NCBI GenBank assembly: GCA_937872775.1
Contig: CALMUA010000196.1
Coordinates: forward strand, 1 to 32,020
Direction: 5' to 3'
Origin: an uncultured Ruminococcus sp.
GTDB taxonomy: Bacteria; Bacillota; Clostridia; Oscillospirales; Ruminococcaceae
DNA length: 32,020 bases
The translations under genes and the position numbers were made by a program. The stretch's first letter is position 1, and every line of letters begins with the position of its first letter. The notes below the pieces were generated by a model. It ran no database searches, had not been told where the DNA came from, and was given only the letters and a program-made list of their open reading frames with translations. Positions 21,913 to 30,097 of the stretch are shown piece after piece.

Positions 21913-23946
21913 TTATTTATTATCTCCGACAATCTTATTTTTCATCAGAATAACATCAAGTAAATTTATCTTTCCATCTGCATTCATATCGTATTCTTTT
22001 ATCTGACTATCTGTCAGATTACTTCCGCCTGTCATATATCTGATAAGTGAAATAACATCAGCCACACTTAATTTTTCCTCTGGAAGTGTTGTAGTTGTCT
22101 GAGTGGCTTTAGTAGGTGTTACCTGTTTTACCGTTGTTGTTACCGGTGCTTTTGTTGTCGTTACCGGCGCTTCCGTTACCTTTGGTTCTTCAGATTTTAC
22201 TGTGTCATCTGTAACCTGTGTAAGTGTATCAGCACCGATCCGGTATTCCCACAGTGTATTGTCATTGCGTACAATCAGAATTGAATAATCATTTGCCGCC
22301 TTGTCGTAATATGCCCCGTATGACTGCTTTACATCCGAAATAGCTATATGTCTGCCAAGGCAAGTCATATACAATGTTTTATCACGGTACAGTACACTTC
22401 TTCCGTATATTCTGTCATCATTGCATATTTCAACACCTGCCACAGTAGCCTCATCCATGAAATCATAATAATCTTCTCTCACGTAAGGTGAGGTACCAAG
22501 CATGGAATAGTTATAACCATCTTTTACCACAATATGTTGGGGTTTAACTGTTTTGATCTCTTCTCCGCCATAACAACTATAAACCTTGCCCTCAGCAGTC
22601 GCATATACAGATAATGATAATGGGGGTATTGAACCAAGCTTTACCGCATTTTTTGCAATAAGCTTTACATCAGGAACAGAATAATAATCCTCAGTATTCA
22701 AACTCCATACATTTCCCTGATCATCAAGAATAAATTGATCAATATCCTGTACATGAACTATGTTCATTTTACCGATTTCATAAATAGTTGCCTTATCAGA
22801 TTCATTGTTCTGTCTAGAATACAATACAAGTATAACTGTTCCGTCCTTTTTGATTACCAGTCTTTCATTTTGAGATTTTTCACAATCACTGCAGATTTTT
22901 GTCTTTTGGATGACATTACCACTTACAGTTATAAACCAAAGTGAGCCGTCATCTGTTATAGCATAGTCACCGCATATTTCTGAAACCTTAGTATTGTCAC
23001 CAAACACATGCTTTCCTTCTATTGTAAAGGTTCCGTCATTTTTTAAAATATATTCACCGTAATTTCCGGATATATGTTTTGTGTATACTGTCTTTACATT
23101 ATCCGCAACAAGAACAAAATTTCCATCTTTATAATTGTAATATTTTTCATCTTCTGTGAGTATACCTGCAATTGGCTTTGTATCTCTGTGTATTTCTTCA
23201 ATTTTATCCACCTTTATGCCTGATAAATCAGACTGAGGTTTTTTTACTTCAGAAGGAACGACTTTTATTTTACCCTTTGCTATTTCCTTTCCACCATTCA
23301 TTACTGAATATGTAGTTTCTCCAGGCTCCTTTCCTATAATATCATTATAGAAATTATCATATGTTCTTGCCTCACCATTTTCACCAAATCCCGCAATCTC
23401 ATTATCCTCTATAACCAGTTCAATTTCGAACAATCCGCTCGGCTTTATATTAAAATTTTCAGCAAATCCTACCGGAACCTCTATATCCTTTGCCTTAATC
23501 ATGCTTATTTTATCTTCCACACTTACATTAGTACCCTCAAGATACAGAAAGTTAAGATTCATATCTTTGAAATATGAAATATCATTTACCGGATTATCAT
23601 TAATTGAAATTATTCTTAAATTTTTAAGGCCGCACAAAACAGAAAAATCTGTGATACTTCCACCTGAAAGATTGATACGTCTGAGTCGTTCAGCTTTTTC
23701 AAGACCGCTTATATCCTTGACATCATCCAGATTAATACGAATATACTGTATGTTTTTAAATTCCTCTTCACTTATTACTCCATCACTGCTAATATCATAT
23801 CCTTCATTTAAGTCTAACAGCTGGTCATAAATACTCTTGTCGATATCAACCGGTGTATCAACGGTAACCGCCGTTATTGACATAGTCTGCGTAAATAAAG
23901 CTGCTGTCATCACCAATGAAATTATTGCTGATATTGATTTTTTCAT
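21913..23946 (-). CDS. Secreted LRR/propeller-like protein with Thr-rich linker and half-dockerin (paralogue 2)
   Basis: 677 residues from ATG 23946, preferred because GGGAG lies eight bases upstream, whereas ATG 23961 has none. The architecture is the same as the neighbouring copies: signal peptide, EF-hand DISSDGVISEEEF, LRRs, Ig-like region, propeller-like repeats and C-terminal YDMNADGKINLLDVILMKNK. It differs by a roughly 40-residue threonine/proline-rich linker (APVTTTKAPVTTTVKQ then TPTKATQTTTTLP) before the dockerin, the flexible type found in cellulosomal proteins. It is most similar to paralogue 3. It lies 69 bases after gene 1 with no strong promoter between, so co-transcription is likely. 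Confidence 0.8.
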   Translation of the reverse strand: MKKSISAIISLVMTAALFTQTMSITAVTVDTPVDIDKSIYDQLLDLNEGYDISSDGVISEEEFKNIQYIRINLDDVKDISGLEKAERLRRINLSGGSITDFSVLCGLKNLRIISINDNPVNDISYFKDMNLNFLYLEGTNVSVEDKISMIKAKDIEVPVGFAENFNIKPSGLFEIELVIEDNEIAGFGENGEARTYDNFYNDIIGKEPGETTYSVMNGGKEIAKGKIKVVPSEVKKPQSDLSGIKVDKIEEIHRDTKPIAGILTEDEKYYNYKDGNFVLVADNVKTVYTKHISGNYGEYILKNDGTFTIEGKHVFGDNTKVSEICGDYAITDDGSLWFITVSGNVIQKTKICSDCEKSQNERLVIKKDGTVILVLYSRQNNESDKATIYEIGKMNIVHVQDIDQFILDDQGNVWSLNTEDYYSVPDVKLIAKNAVKLGSIPPLSLSVYATAEGKVYSCYGGEEIKTVKPQHIVVKDGYNYSMLGTSPYVREDYYDFMDEATVAGVEICNDDRIYGRSVLYRDKTLYMTCLGRHIAISDVKQSYGAYYDKAANDYSILIVRNDNTLWEYRIGADTLTQVTDDTVKSEEPKVTEAPVTTTKAPVTTTVKQVTPTKATQTTTTLPEEKLSVADVISLIRYMTGGSNLTDSQIKEYDMNADGKINLLDVILMKNKIVGDNK

Positions 23947-24015
23947 AATTTTGTCTCCCATGTTATGTGATTTTTATAATGTATGTAATGTTATGTTGAT
24001 TGATAATTTAACATC

Positions 24016-25965
24016 CTATAGAAGCATATTTTTCATCAGGATAACATCAAGTGAATTTATCTTTCCATCTGCATTCATATCGTATTGTTTCAACTGACTG
24101 TCTTTCAGATTACCAATACCCGTCATATACGTGGTGATCGAAATAACATCAGACATTTTTAAATTGTCTTCTCTTTTTTCAGATTTTAATATTTCATCTG
24201 TAACAGGTGTTATTGTACCGGCGCCGATTCTGTACTCCCACAGCGTATAGTCAGTGCGTTGAATTAAAACTGATAAATCATTTGCCTCCGTGTCATAAAC
24301 TGTACCAAATGAATCCTTTACATCGGAAACAGCCATATATCTGCCAATACAGTTCAAATGCAATGTTTGATTATTACTCAGCAGTCCATATCCATGTACA
24401 TCGTTATATCTGCTTATTTTCACACCATCAACAGTTGCCCCCTCCTTGAAAGTGTAATTGCGGATTTGATCAAAAGGCCCGCTGTTATATACTGTAAAAT
24501 ACCCATCACTTGCCACAATGTCATCAACAGTATAATGGCCAACATCATAATTACTGTCACAGTAGTGAAGGTTACCGTCAGTATCAGCATATACTATTTT
24601 GTCTGATGAACCGTTTTGATAAATAGTGCCAACCTTTACTACATTCTGAGCAATAATCTTTGGATAAGGCGCATAAAAATTACTATTAACATTCAGATCC
24701 CATAGATTGCCCTGATCGTCAATAACCATATAATCTTTTCCATATACACTGACTATGTTCATATCACCAATCTCAAAAATATATTCCTTATCAAATTCAT
24801 CCCTCACTGTATCGCAGTATACAAGTATATTTGTTCCGTCCTTCTGCTTTACTATTCTTTCGTTCACGAATTCTTCGCAATTACTGTAAATTTTATACTT
24901 TTCAATCCTGTTACCGAATTTTATAGTCAAAAACCACAGTGATCCGTCATCTGTTATAGCGTAATGATCAATTATGTCCAGAACCTTTATATCTTCACCA
25001 AATACTGACTTTCCGTTTATTGTAAAGCTGCCGTCATTTTTTAAAATAAACTTGGTGTTTTCAACAGTCAAGTCTATATATTCTGCATATGCTTTTTTTA
25101 CATCATTGTCAAAAAGATAGTATTTTCCGTCTTTAAAGTAATAATATTCACCATCCTCAGTAAGAATATACGGGGTTAATTCGCCGTTTGAGTAGAAGGT
25201 CTGAATACTCCTCACCTTTGTTACGTCTGAAGCTGTCTGAGGATTAATTATTTCAGACGGAACAACTTTTATTTTTCCTTTTGCAATCTCTACTCCTGAA
25301 TATTGCAGCGAATATGTAGTTTCTCCTGCTTTTTTGGCAATAAGATAATCATTCTGATTACAATACGTATAGTCTCTGCCATCTGTACCAAATCCCGCAA
25401 TTGCAGAATCCTCTATAATCATTTGCGCATTTGGAAGCATACCGGACGGTTTTAAGCTTACATCTCCATAAAATCCTACAGGAACTTCAAATTCCTTTTG
25501 CTGAAGCAAATTTATCCTGTCCACGATATTTACATTTGTATCCTCAAGGCCAAGATATTCAAGATTCATACTCTTAAAATACGAAACATCACTTATCGGA
25601 TTACTACTGATTGAAACACTTTTCAGGTTTTTAAGTCCGCTCAAAACAGAAAAATCCGTAATGCTTCCGCCATAAAGTCCAATGATTCTGAGTCCTTCAG
25701 CCTTTTCCAGACCACTTATATCATTAACTTCATCCAGATTAATACTGATAATTTCTATTTTTTCGAACTCCTCTTCGCTTATCACTCCGTCACTGTTAAT
25801 ATCATATCCTGACTTATTTATCCAATCATAATCAATAAGCTGATCATAAATGCCCTTGTCAATATAGACCGGTGTATCAACTGTACCTGCCGTTATCGGC
25901 ATACCCTGTGTAAATAATGCTGCTGTCATTACCAATGACATTATTGCTGATATTGATTTTTTCAT
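24016..25965 (-). CDS. Secreted LRR/propeller-like protein with half-dockerin (paralogue 1)
   Basis: 649 residues from ATG 25965 (GGGGG eight bases upstream; the further ATG at 25980 lacks a site). Signal peptide MKKSISAIMSLVMTAALFTQ, EF-hand DINSDGVISEEEF, LRRs with GLRIIGLYGGSITDFSVLSG, Ig-like part ending AKGKIKVVPSE, then propeller-like units (DDGSLWFLTI, IDDQGNLWDLN, RTDYTLWEYRIG). It ends YDMNADGKINSLDVILMKNMLL, slightly shorter than the others and missing the final GD(N/K)K tail. It is the most diverged copy and the first in the operon, behind a clear promoter. A role in substrate or host-surface binding is possible but not shown. Confidence 0.8.
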   Translation of the reverse strand: MKKSISAIMSLVMTAALFTQGMPITAGTVDTPVYIDKGIYDQLIDYDWINKSGYDINSDGVISEEEFEKIEIISINLDEVNDISGLEKAEGLRIIGLYGGSITDFSVLSGLKNLKSVSISSNPISDVSYFKSMNLEYLGLEDTNVNIVDRINLLQQKEFEVPVGFYGDVSLKPSGMLPNAQMIIEDSAIAGFGTDGRDYTYCNQNDYLIAKKAGETTYSLQYSGVEIAKGKIKVVPSEIINPQTASDVTKVRSIQTFYSNGELTPYILTEDGEYYYFKDGKYYLFDNDVKKAYAEYIDLTVENTKFILKNDGSFTINGKSVFGEDIKVLDIIDHYAITDDGSLWFLTIKFGNRIEKYKIYSNCEEFVNERIVKQKDGTNILVYCDTVRDEFDKEYIFEIGDMNIVSVYGKDYMVIDDQGNLWDLNVNSNFYAPYPKIIAQNVVKVGTIYQNGSSDKIVYADTDGNLHYCDSNYDVGHYTVDDIVASDGYFTVYNSGPFDQIRNYTFKEGATVDGVKISRYNDVHGYGLLSNNQTLHLNCIGRYMAVSDVKDSFGTVYDTEANDLSVLIQRTDYTLWEYRIGAGTITPVTDEILKSEKREDNLKMSDVISITTYMTGIGNLKDSQLKQYDMNADGKINSLDVILMKNMLL

Positions 25966-26060
25966 AATTTTGTCCCCCATGTTCTGTAATTTTATATAAT
26001 TTATATAATGTAACGAATTTGTATAATCTACAAAATAAAAACATTAAACATTATAAATAT

Positions 26061-26089
26061 ATTTTACTATTATAATGAAGCCATGTCAA
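26061..26089 (-). promoter_or_regulatory. Promoter of the LRR/dockerin cluster
   Basis: TTGACA (26084-26089), a 17-base spacer and TAAAAT (26061-26066), about 95 bases before gene 1. The spacer plus -10 (CATTATAATAGTAAAAT) is identical to that at 11282-11310. Confidence 0.75.
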
Positions 26090-26103
26090 TTATATTTTTT
26101 AAA

Positions 26104-26475
26104 TTACAATCGGAATAACATTTTAATAACTGCAATAATAATAATTGCCCATATTACAACTATCGGAACAGCGTAATACCATTTCTTCGGCTTGCCGTCC
26201 TTCCACATGTTCTCAGATTCATTTCTGCACTCTGCTAATATCTCTGCCGGAATAAGCTTTACTGTAAGTGCTACAAGTGCCGGAAGCAGAATAATATCAT
26301 CAAGATACCCAAGCACAGGTATAAAATCAGGAATCAGATCTATCGGTGACAATGCGTATGCTAATGTTATCCCTGCAGTTATTTTAGCAATGACCGGTGT
26401 TTCTTTTTTCTTCATGGCAATAAACACTGCCGGAATATCAATTTTTAATTTTGCCGCTCTCTCTTTAATGTTCAT
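26104..26475 (-). CDS. YkvA/DUF1232-type small membrane protein
   Basis: 123 residues. The family core ITAGITLAYALSPIDLIPDF (36-55) with GYLDDIILLPALVALTVKLIP is the DUF1232 signature, and WYYAVPIVVIWAIIIIAVIK near the end is a transmembrane helix. Its role is unknown. AAGGGGG lies six bases before the ATG. It ends 15 bases before the LRR-cluster promoter with no obvious hairpin, so transcripts may run on into the LRR genes. Confidence 0.85.
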   Translation of the reverse strand: MNIKERAAKLKIDIPAVFIAMKKKETPVIAKITAGITLAYALSPIDLIPDFIPVLGYLDDIILLPALVALTVKLIPAEILAECRNESENMWKDGKPKKWYYAVPIVVIWAIIIIAVIKMLFRL

Positions 26476-26524
26476 AAAAATCCCCCTTAAGTTTTCCCTT
26501 AATAATTTTTATCATATATAAACA

Positions 26525-26559
26525 ATGCTGTACCGCATAGTTATTATGCAGTACAGCAT
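26525..26559 (-). terminator. Terminator after nrdG
   Basis: ATGCTGTAC (26525-26533) and GCATA (26535-26539) pair with TATGC (26545-26549) and GTACAGCAT (26551-26559), with one opposed mismatch and a five-base loop. The plus strand ends CTCTTTTTT. On the minus strand the run is weaker, but it lies seven bases after nrdG. Confidence 0.7.
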
Positions 26560-26566
26560 CTCTTTT

Positions 26567-27097
26567 TTATGTATCGTATTCGTCAAGAACTACCGTTTTA
26601 CCTATGGCCATTGACTTTTTTACATCAATTATACGCTGATTCGATGAACCACGGAAACGCAGTGACAGATTTTTTTTGCTCTCTATAAACTCACCGTCAA
26701 CAATAACGTCTATAAGTGAAAGAAATATTTTTGTTTCCGGATATTTATCAAGCATTCTGCCCTTTATATCCCTGTCAAAGTCATAGCCGGTATAGCACCA
26801 TATACTCTTATCAGGATACCTCTGCTTTACTTTTTCTATAAACGGAATAAGTGCTTTCTGATTCTGATATTCAAATGGCTCACCGCCAAGCAATGACATA
26901 CCTTTTATGTAATCTGAATTCAATGCATTAATTATAATATTTTCCGCCCCATCGTCAAATGCCCTGCCATAATTGAAATCCCACGTTTCGGAATTAAAGC
27001 ATCCCTTGCAGTGATGTGTGCAGCCGCTGACAAATAACGAAACTCTTATTCCAGGTCCATTTGCGACATCGCAATTTTTTATCTGAGCATAATTCAT
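26567..27097 (-). CDS. nrdG: Anaerobic ribonucleoside-triphosphate reductase activating enzyme
   Basis: 176 residues, a compact radical SAM activase. The cluster triad is C26, C30, C33 in GCTHHCKGCFN, with MSLLGGEPFEY (67-77) for SAM binding and the family ends WDFNYG and RGSSNQRIID. It generates the glycyl radical on NrdD using a [4Fe-4S] cluster and SAM. The length fits NrdG. It starts one base after the nrdD stop (TAATATG) without a good ribosome site, so coupled translation is likely. Confidence 0.93.
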   Translation of the reverse strand: MNYAQIKNCDVANGPGIRVSLFVSGCTHHCKGCFNSETWDFNYGRAFDDGAENIIINALNSDYIKGMSLLGGEPFEYQNQKALIPFIEKVKQRYPDKSIWCYTGYDFDRDIKGRMLDKYPETKIFLSLIDVIVDGEFIESKKNLSLRFRGSSNQRIIDVKKSMAIGKTVVLDEYDT

Positions 27098-27098
27098 A

Positions 27099-29228
27099 TT
27101 ATAAATGCAGTACCCTTTCCTTTATTTCTTTTGTCTTGCCGTTGTTCCAGAAATTCTCACCAAGGTATCCGCATGTCCTTCTTGTAACATTCATTTTTGC
27201 ATGATCCTTGTTATGACACTGAGGACATTCCCACTCATTATCATCATTTACAATGATCTCTCCGTCAAATTCGCATACATGACAATAATCTGACTTTGTG
27301 TTAAACTCTGCATACTGAATATTGTCATAAATAAAACGCACCATATCCTCCATTGCATCAAGGTTATGACGCATGTTAGGGATTTCTATGTATGAGATTG
27401 CACCACCCGATGAAATCTTCTGGAACTGGCTTTCAAACTGAAATTTTTCAAATGCATTGATCTTTTCACGTACATCAACATGATATGAATTTGTATAATA
27501 TCCCTTGTCAGTAACGTCTTTTATTACACCAAATCTCTGTCTGTCAATTCGTGCAAATCTGTAACAGAGTGTTTCAGCAGGAGTTCCGTATAAAGCAAAT
27601 CCTATGCCGGTCTGCTCTCTCCACTTATCAGTTGTCTCTCTCATATGGTTCATAACATCAATGGCAAACTTTGAACCCTCATCAGTTGTATGACTTACTC
27701 CCTTTACAAGCTTTGTAAGCTCATAAAGACCTATGTATCCAAGTGAAATACTTGAGTATCCGCCATGAAGCAGTGGATCTATCTTTTCGCCTTTTTTAAG
27801 TCTTGCTATTGCACCATACTGCCAGTGAATAGGACTTACATCTGAAATCGTTCCTTCAAGTGCCTTGTGCCTGCACATAAGTGCTTTAAAACATATCTCA
27901 AGACGTTCATCAAAAAGTTTCCAGAATTTTTTTTCATCATGTCCGGCGATTATTCCTATCTGCGGAAGGTTTATACTTACAACACCCTGATTGAAACGTC
28001 CTTCAAACTTAAAATTACCGCTGCTGTCCTTCCATGGTGAAAGGAAGCTTCTGCAGCCCATGCAGCTGAATACATTTCCGTTGTAGTTTTCCTTCATTTT
28101 TTTAGCCGAAATATAGTCAGGATACATTCTCTTTGCAGAACATTTTACGGCAAGTCTTGTAAGGTAATCATATTTTCCGCCTTTAAGACAGTTATTTTCA
28201 TCAAGAAGATAAATAAGCTTCGGAAAAGCAGGTGTAACATACACACCTGCATCATTTTTCGTTCCCTCAAGACGCTGTCTTAATATTTCTTCAATTATCA
28301 TTGAATTTTCTTTTATGTATTCGTCATTTTCATCCAGATGAAGAAACAGCGTTACAAATGGTGCCTGTCCGTTTGTAGTCATCAGTGTGTTTATCTGATA
28401 CTGTATTGTCTGTACGCCTGACTTAAGCTCATCATAAACACGTACAGAAACAACATCCTCAATTGTTTTCTCATCAAGCTTATCAGCGAATTTCTGCTTC
28501 ATCTCCCTGATGTATTTATCATGACTTTTACGAAGATATTTTCCAAGGTGAATCATATCAACAGACTGACCACCGTATTGATTACTTGCAACAGCAGCAA
28601 TTATCTGAGTCATTACTGTACATGCCACCTGAAAGCTCTTTGGTGACTCTATCATTTTGCCGTTCATGACTGTGCCGTTATCAAGCATGTCGCTTATATT
28701 TATCAGACAGCAATTAAAAATAGGCTGAACAAAATAATCTGAATCGTGAAAGTGTATCATTCCCTGCTCATGTGCCATTGATATATGCTCAGGAAGCAAA
28801 AGTCTTTTTGTAAGATCCCTCGAAACCTCACCAGCGATATAGTCTCTCTGTGTTGAAGCAAGTATAGTATTTTTATTTGAATTTTCCTCTGCAAGTTCCT
28901 TATTTTCATTTTTAATAAGCTTTAATATAGATTCATCAGTTGTATTGACTTTTCTGAGCAATGCTCGCTGATAGCGATAAATAATATATTTTTTTGCCAA
29001 TATGTATTTATCCTGTGCAACAAGCTTGCTTTCAATCATATCCTGTATTGTTTCAACGTTCAGAAGCTTGTTTTCAGCAAATCTTTCGATATACTCAACT
29101 ATATCACGAATGATCTTATCATCTGCTCTTTCTGAATCAGATATCTCTGCATTTGCCTTTCTGATCGCGGTAACTATCTTTGTCTCATCATATTCTGCTA
29201 TTCTTCCATCCCTTTTTTGAACCTTCAT
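27099..29228 (-). CDS. nrdD: Anaerobic ribonucleoside-triphosphate reductase (class III)
   Basis: 709 residues from ATG 29228, chosen because GAGGAG lies ten bases upstream and the protein then starts with the ATP-cone MKVQKRDGRIAEYDETKI; the open frame reaches 29300 but the promoter occupies that DNA. The ATP-cone covers about 1-95 and the barrel contains FNCCLINISDML. The C-terminal zinc site has two CxxC pairs (CHVC, CPQC) and the glycyl-radical motif RRTCGYLG with G687. It makes deoxynucleotides anaerobically. Activated by nrdG downstream. Possible NrdR boxes lie at the promoter and leader. Confidence 0.95.
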   Translation of the reverse strand: MKVQKRDGRIAEYDETKIVTAIRKANAEISDSERADDKIIRDIVEYIERFAENKLLNVETIQDMIESKLVAQDKYILAKKYIIYRYQRALLRKVNTTDESILKLIKNENKELAEENSNKNTILASTQRDYIAGEVSRDLTKRLLLPEHISMAHEQGMIHFHDSDYFVQPIFNCCLINISDMLDNGTVMNGKMIESPKSFQVACTVMTQIIAAVASNQYGGQSVDMIHLGKYLRKSHDKYIREMKQKFADKLDEKTIEDVVSVRVYDELKSGVQTIQYQINTLMTTNGQAPFVTLFLHLDENDEYIKENSMIIEEILRQRLEGTKNDAGVYVTPAFPKLIYLLDENNCLKGGKYDYLTRLAVKCSAKRMYPDYISAKKMKENYNGNVFSCMGCRSFLSPWKDSSGNFKFEGRFNQGVVSINLPQIGIIAGHDEKKFWKLFDERLEICFKALMCRHKALEGTISDVSPIHWQYGAIARLKKGEKIDPLLHGGYSSISLGYIGLYELTKLVKGVSHTTDEGSKFAIDVMNHMRETTDKWREQTGIGFALYGTPAETLCYRFARIDRQRFGVIKDVTDKGYYTNSYHVDVREKINAFEKFQFESQFQKISSGGAISYIEIPNMRHNLDAMEDMVRFIYDNIQYAEFNTKSDYCHVCEFDGEIIVNDDNEWECPQCHNKDHAKMNVTRRTCGYLGENFWNNGKTKEIKERVLHL

Positions 29229-29243
29229 ACAAGCACAACTCCT

Positions 29244-29253
29244 CAATATATTG
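29244..29253 (-). promoter_or_regulatory. Putative NrdR box in the nrdD leader
   Basis: The perfect palindrome CAATATATTG, followed by TAT, matches the core of the NrdR repressor site. It lies between promoter and ribosome site, overlapping neither. Confidence 0.4.
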
Positions 29254-29291
29254 TATGCACATAAAACCACTCTGGCCATATGTTGTATATA

Positions 29292-29320
29292 ATGATACAA
29301 TATATATTCCTGATTGTCAA
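29292..29320 (-). promoter_or_regulatory. nrdD promoter with a second NrdR-like box
   Basis: TTGACA (29315-29320), a 17-base spacer and TATCAT (29292-29297). The AT-rich word ATACAATATATATT (29295-29308) covers the -10 and spacer and resembles a second NrdR box, about 53 bases centre to centre from the one at 29244-29253. Confidence 0.65.
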
Positions 29321-29404
29321 GGTGAATTTTGTGAACGATTCGTATAAATTTATTATCGACATTTTATTTCAGATTATATTATCAGAATAACTGTTTAAAT
29401 ATTC

Positions 29405-29432
29405 AAAAAACGTCCTTTAACAGACGTTTTTT
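29405..29432 (-). terminator. Bidirectional terminator after the fumarase-beta gene
   Basis: AAAAAACGTC and GACGTTTTTT flank an eight-base loop. It has a GC-containing core and a T6 run on both strands, 11 bases after the stop. Confidence 0.8.
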
Positions 29433-29443
29433 ATTTGATTTAT

Positions 29444-30004
29444 TCAGTCTTTAATGCAATATTTTTTTCTTCCCTCAGAAAAAATATCCCGGCCTGAGGC
29501 ATCATTTGCAACAATAAGAGGAAAGTCTTCGATATAAAGTCTCTTTACTGACTCACATCCAAGGTCCTCAAACGCAATAACCTCACAGCTCTTTATACAG
29601 CTTGCTGCCAGTGCTCCGGCACCTCCTACAGCACAAAAATAAACCGCTTTGTTTCTTACGACAGCATTCCTTACAGCCTCACTTCTTTCGCCCTTTCCTA
29701 TCATTGCTGCAAGTCCCATATCAAGAAATTCAGGTGCAAATTTGTCCATTCTTCCGGATGTAGTAGGTCCGCATGAACCTATAGGCTGTCCGTCCTTTGC
29801 AGGAGTAGGTCCGGCATAGTAAATAACAGCGCCTTTAAGGTCATAAGGCAGTGGCTTGCCCTCATCAATAAGAGCCTTTATTCTTTTGTGAGCGGCATCA
29901 CGTGAAGTATATACATAACCGGAAAGCAAAACTTTATCACCGGTTTTTAAACTTGAGGCGTATTTTCCTATTTCATCTGTTTTAATTTTTATGACATTTT
30001 CCAT
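29444..30004 (-). CDS. Fumarase/hydro-lyase beta subunit (Fe-S class I), without its alpha partner
   Basis: 186 residues from ATG 30004 (AGAG spaced about nine bases). It matches the C-terminal beta region of two-subunit Fe-S fumarases/tartrate dehydratases: VLLSGYVYTSRDAAHKR (about 25-41), YYAGPTPAKDGQPIGSCGPTTSGRMD and YFCAVGGAGALAASCI. The beta subunit supplies substrate-binding residues, and the alpha subunit carries the cluster. No alpha gene lies up- or downstream here, so it must be elsewhere, or this chain has another role. The start at 30013 is unlikely because it abuts the ribosome site. Confidence 0.85.
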   Translation of the reverse strand: MENVIKIKTDEIGKYASSLKTGDKVLLSGYVYTSRDAAHKRIKALIDEGKPLPYDLKGAVIYYAGPTPAKDGQPIGSCGPTTSGRMDKFAPEFLDMGLAAMIGKGERSEAVRNAVVRNKAVYFCAVGGAGALAASCIKSCEVIAFEDLGCESVKRLYIEDFPLIVANDASGRDIFSEGRKKYCIKD

Positions 30005-30051
30005 TATAATCATCTCTTCTGTATATTATAAAATCATATTGCAGGACATAA

Positions 30052-30088
30052 ATTTTCAGGAAACCATTTAAAACAGTTTCCTGAAAAT
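30052..30088 (-). terminator. Terminator after the DivIVA-like gene
   Basis: A perfect 13-base-pair stem, ATTTTCAGGAAAC (30052-30064) with GTTTCCTGAAAAT (30076-30088), around an 11-base loop, nine bases after the stop. The arm ends AAAAT/ATTTT supply the A and T tracts. Confidence 0.75.
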
Positions 30089-30097
30089 ATATTGATA

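Noticed and set aside
19911-25965. Cellulase or other polysaccharide-degrading enzyme
   Set aside because: Despite the dockerin-like ends, no glycoside hydrolase, esterase or carbohydrate-binding domain is visible.
29229-29300. Longer nrdD start at 29300
   Set aside because: It would place the start within the -10 region of the promoter and add 24 residues without family resemblance; the ATP-cone begins at 29228.
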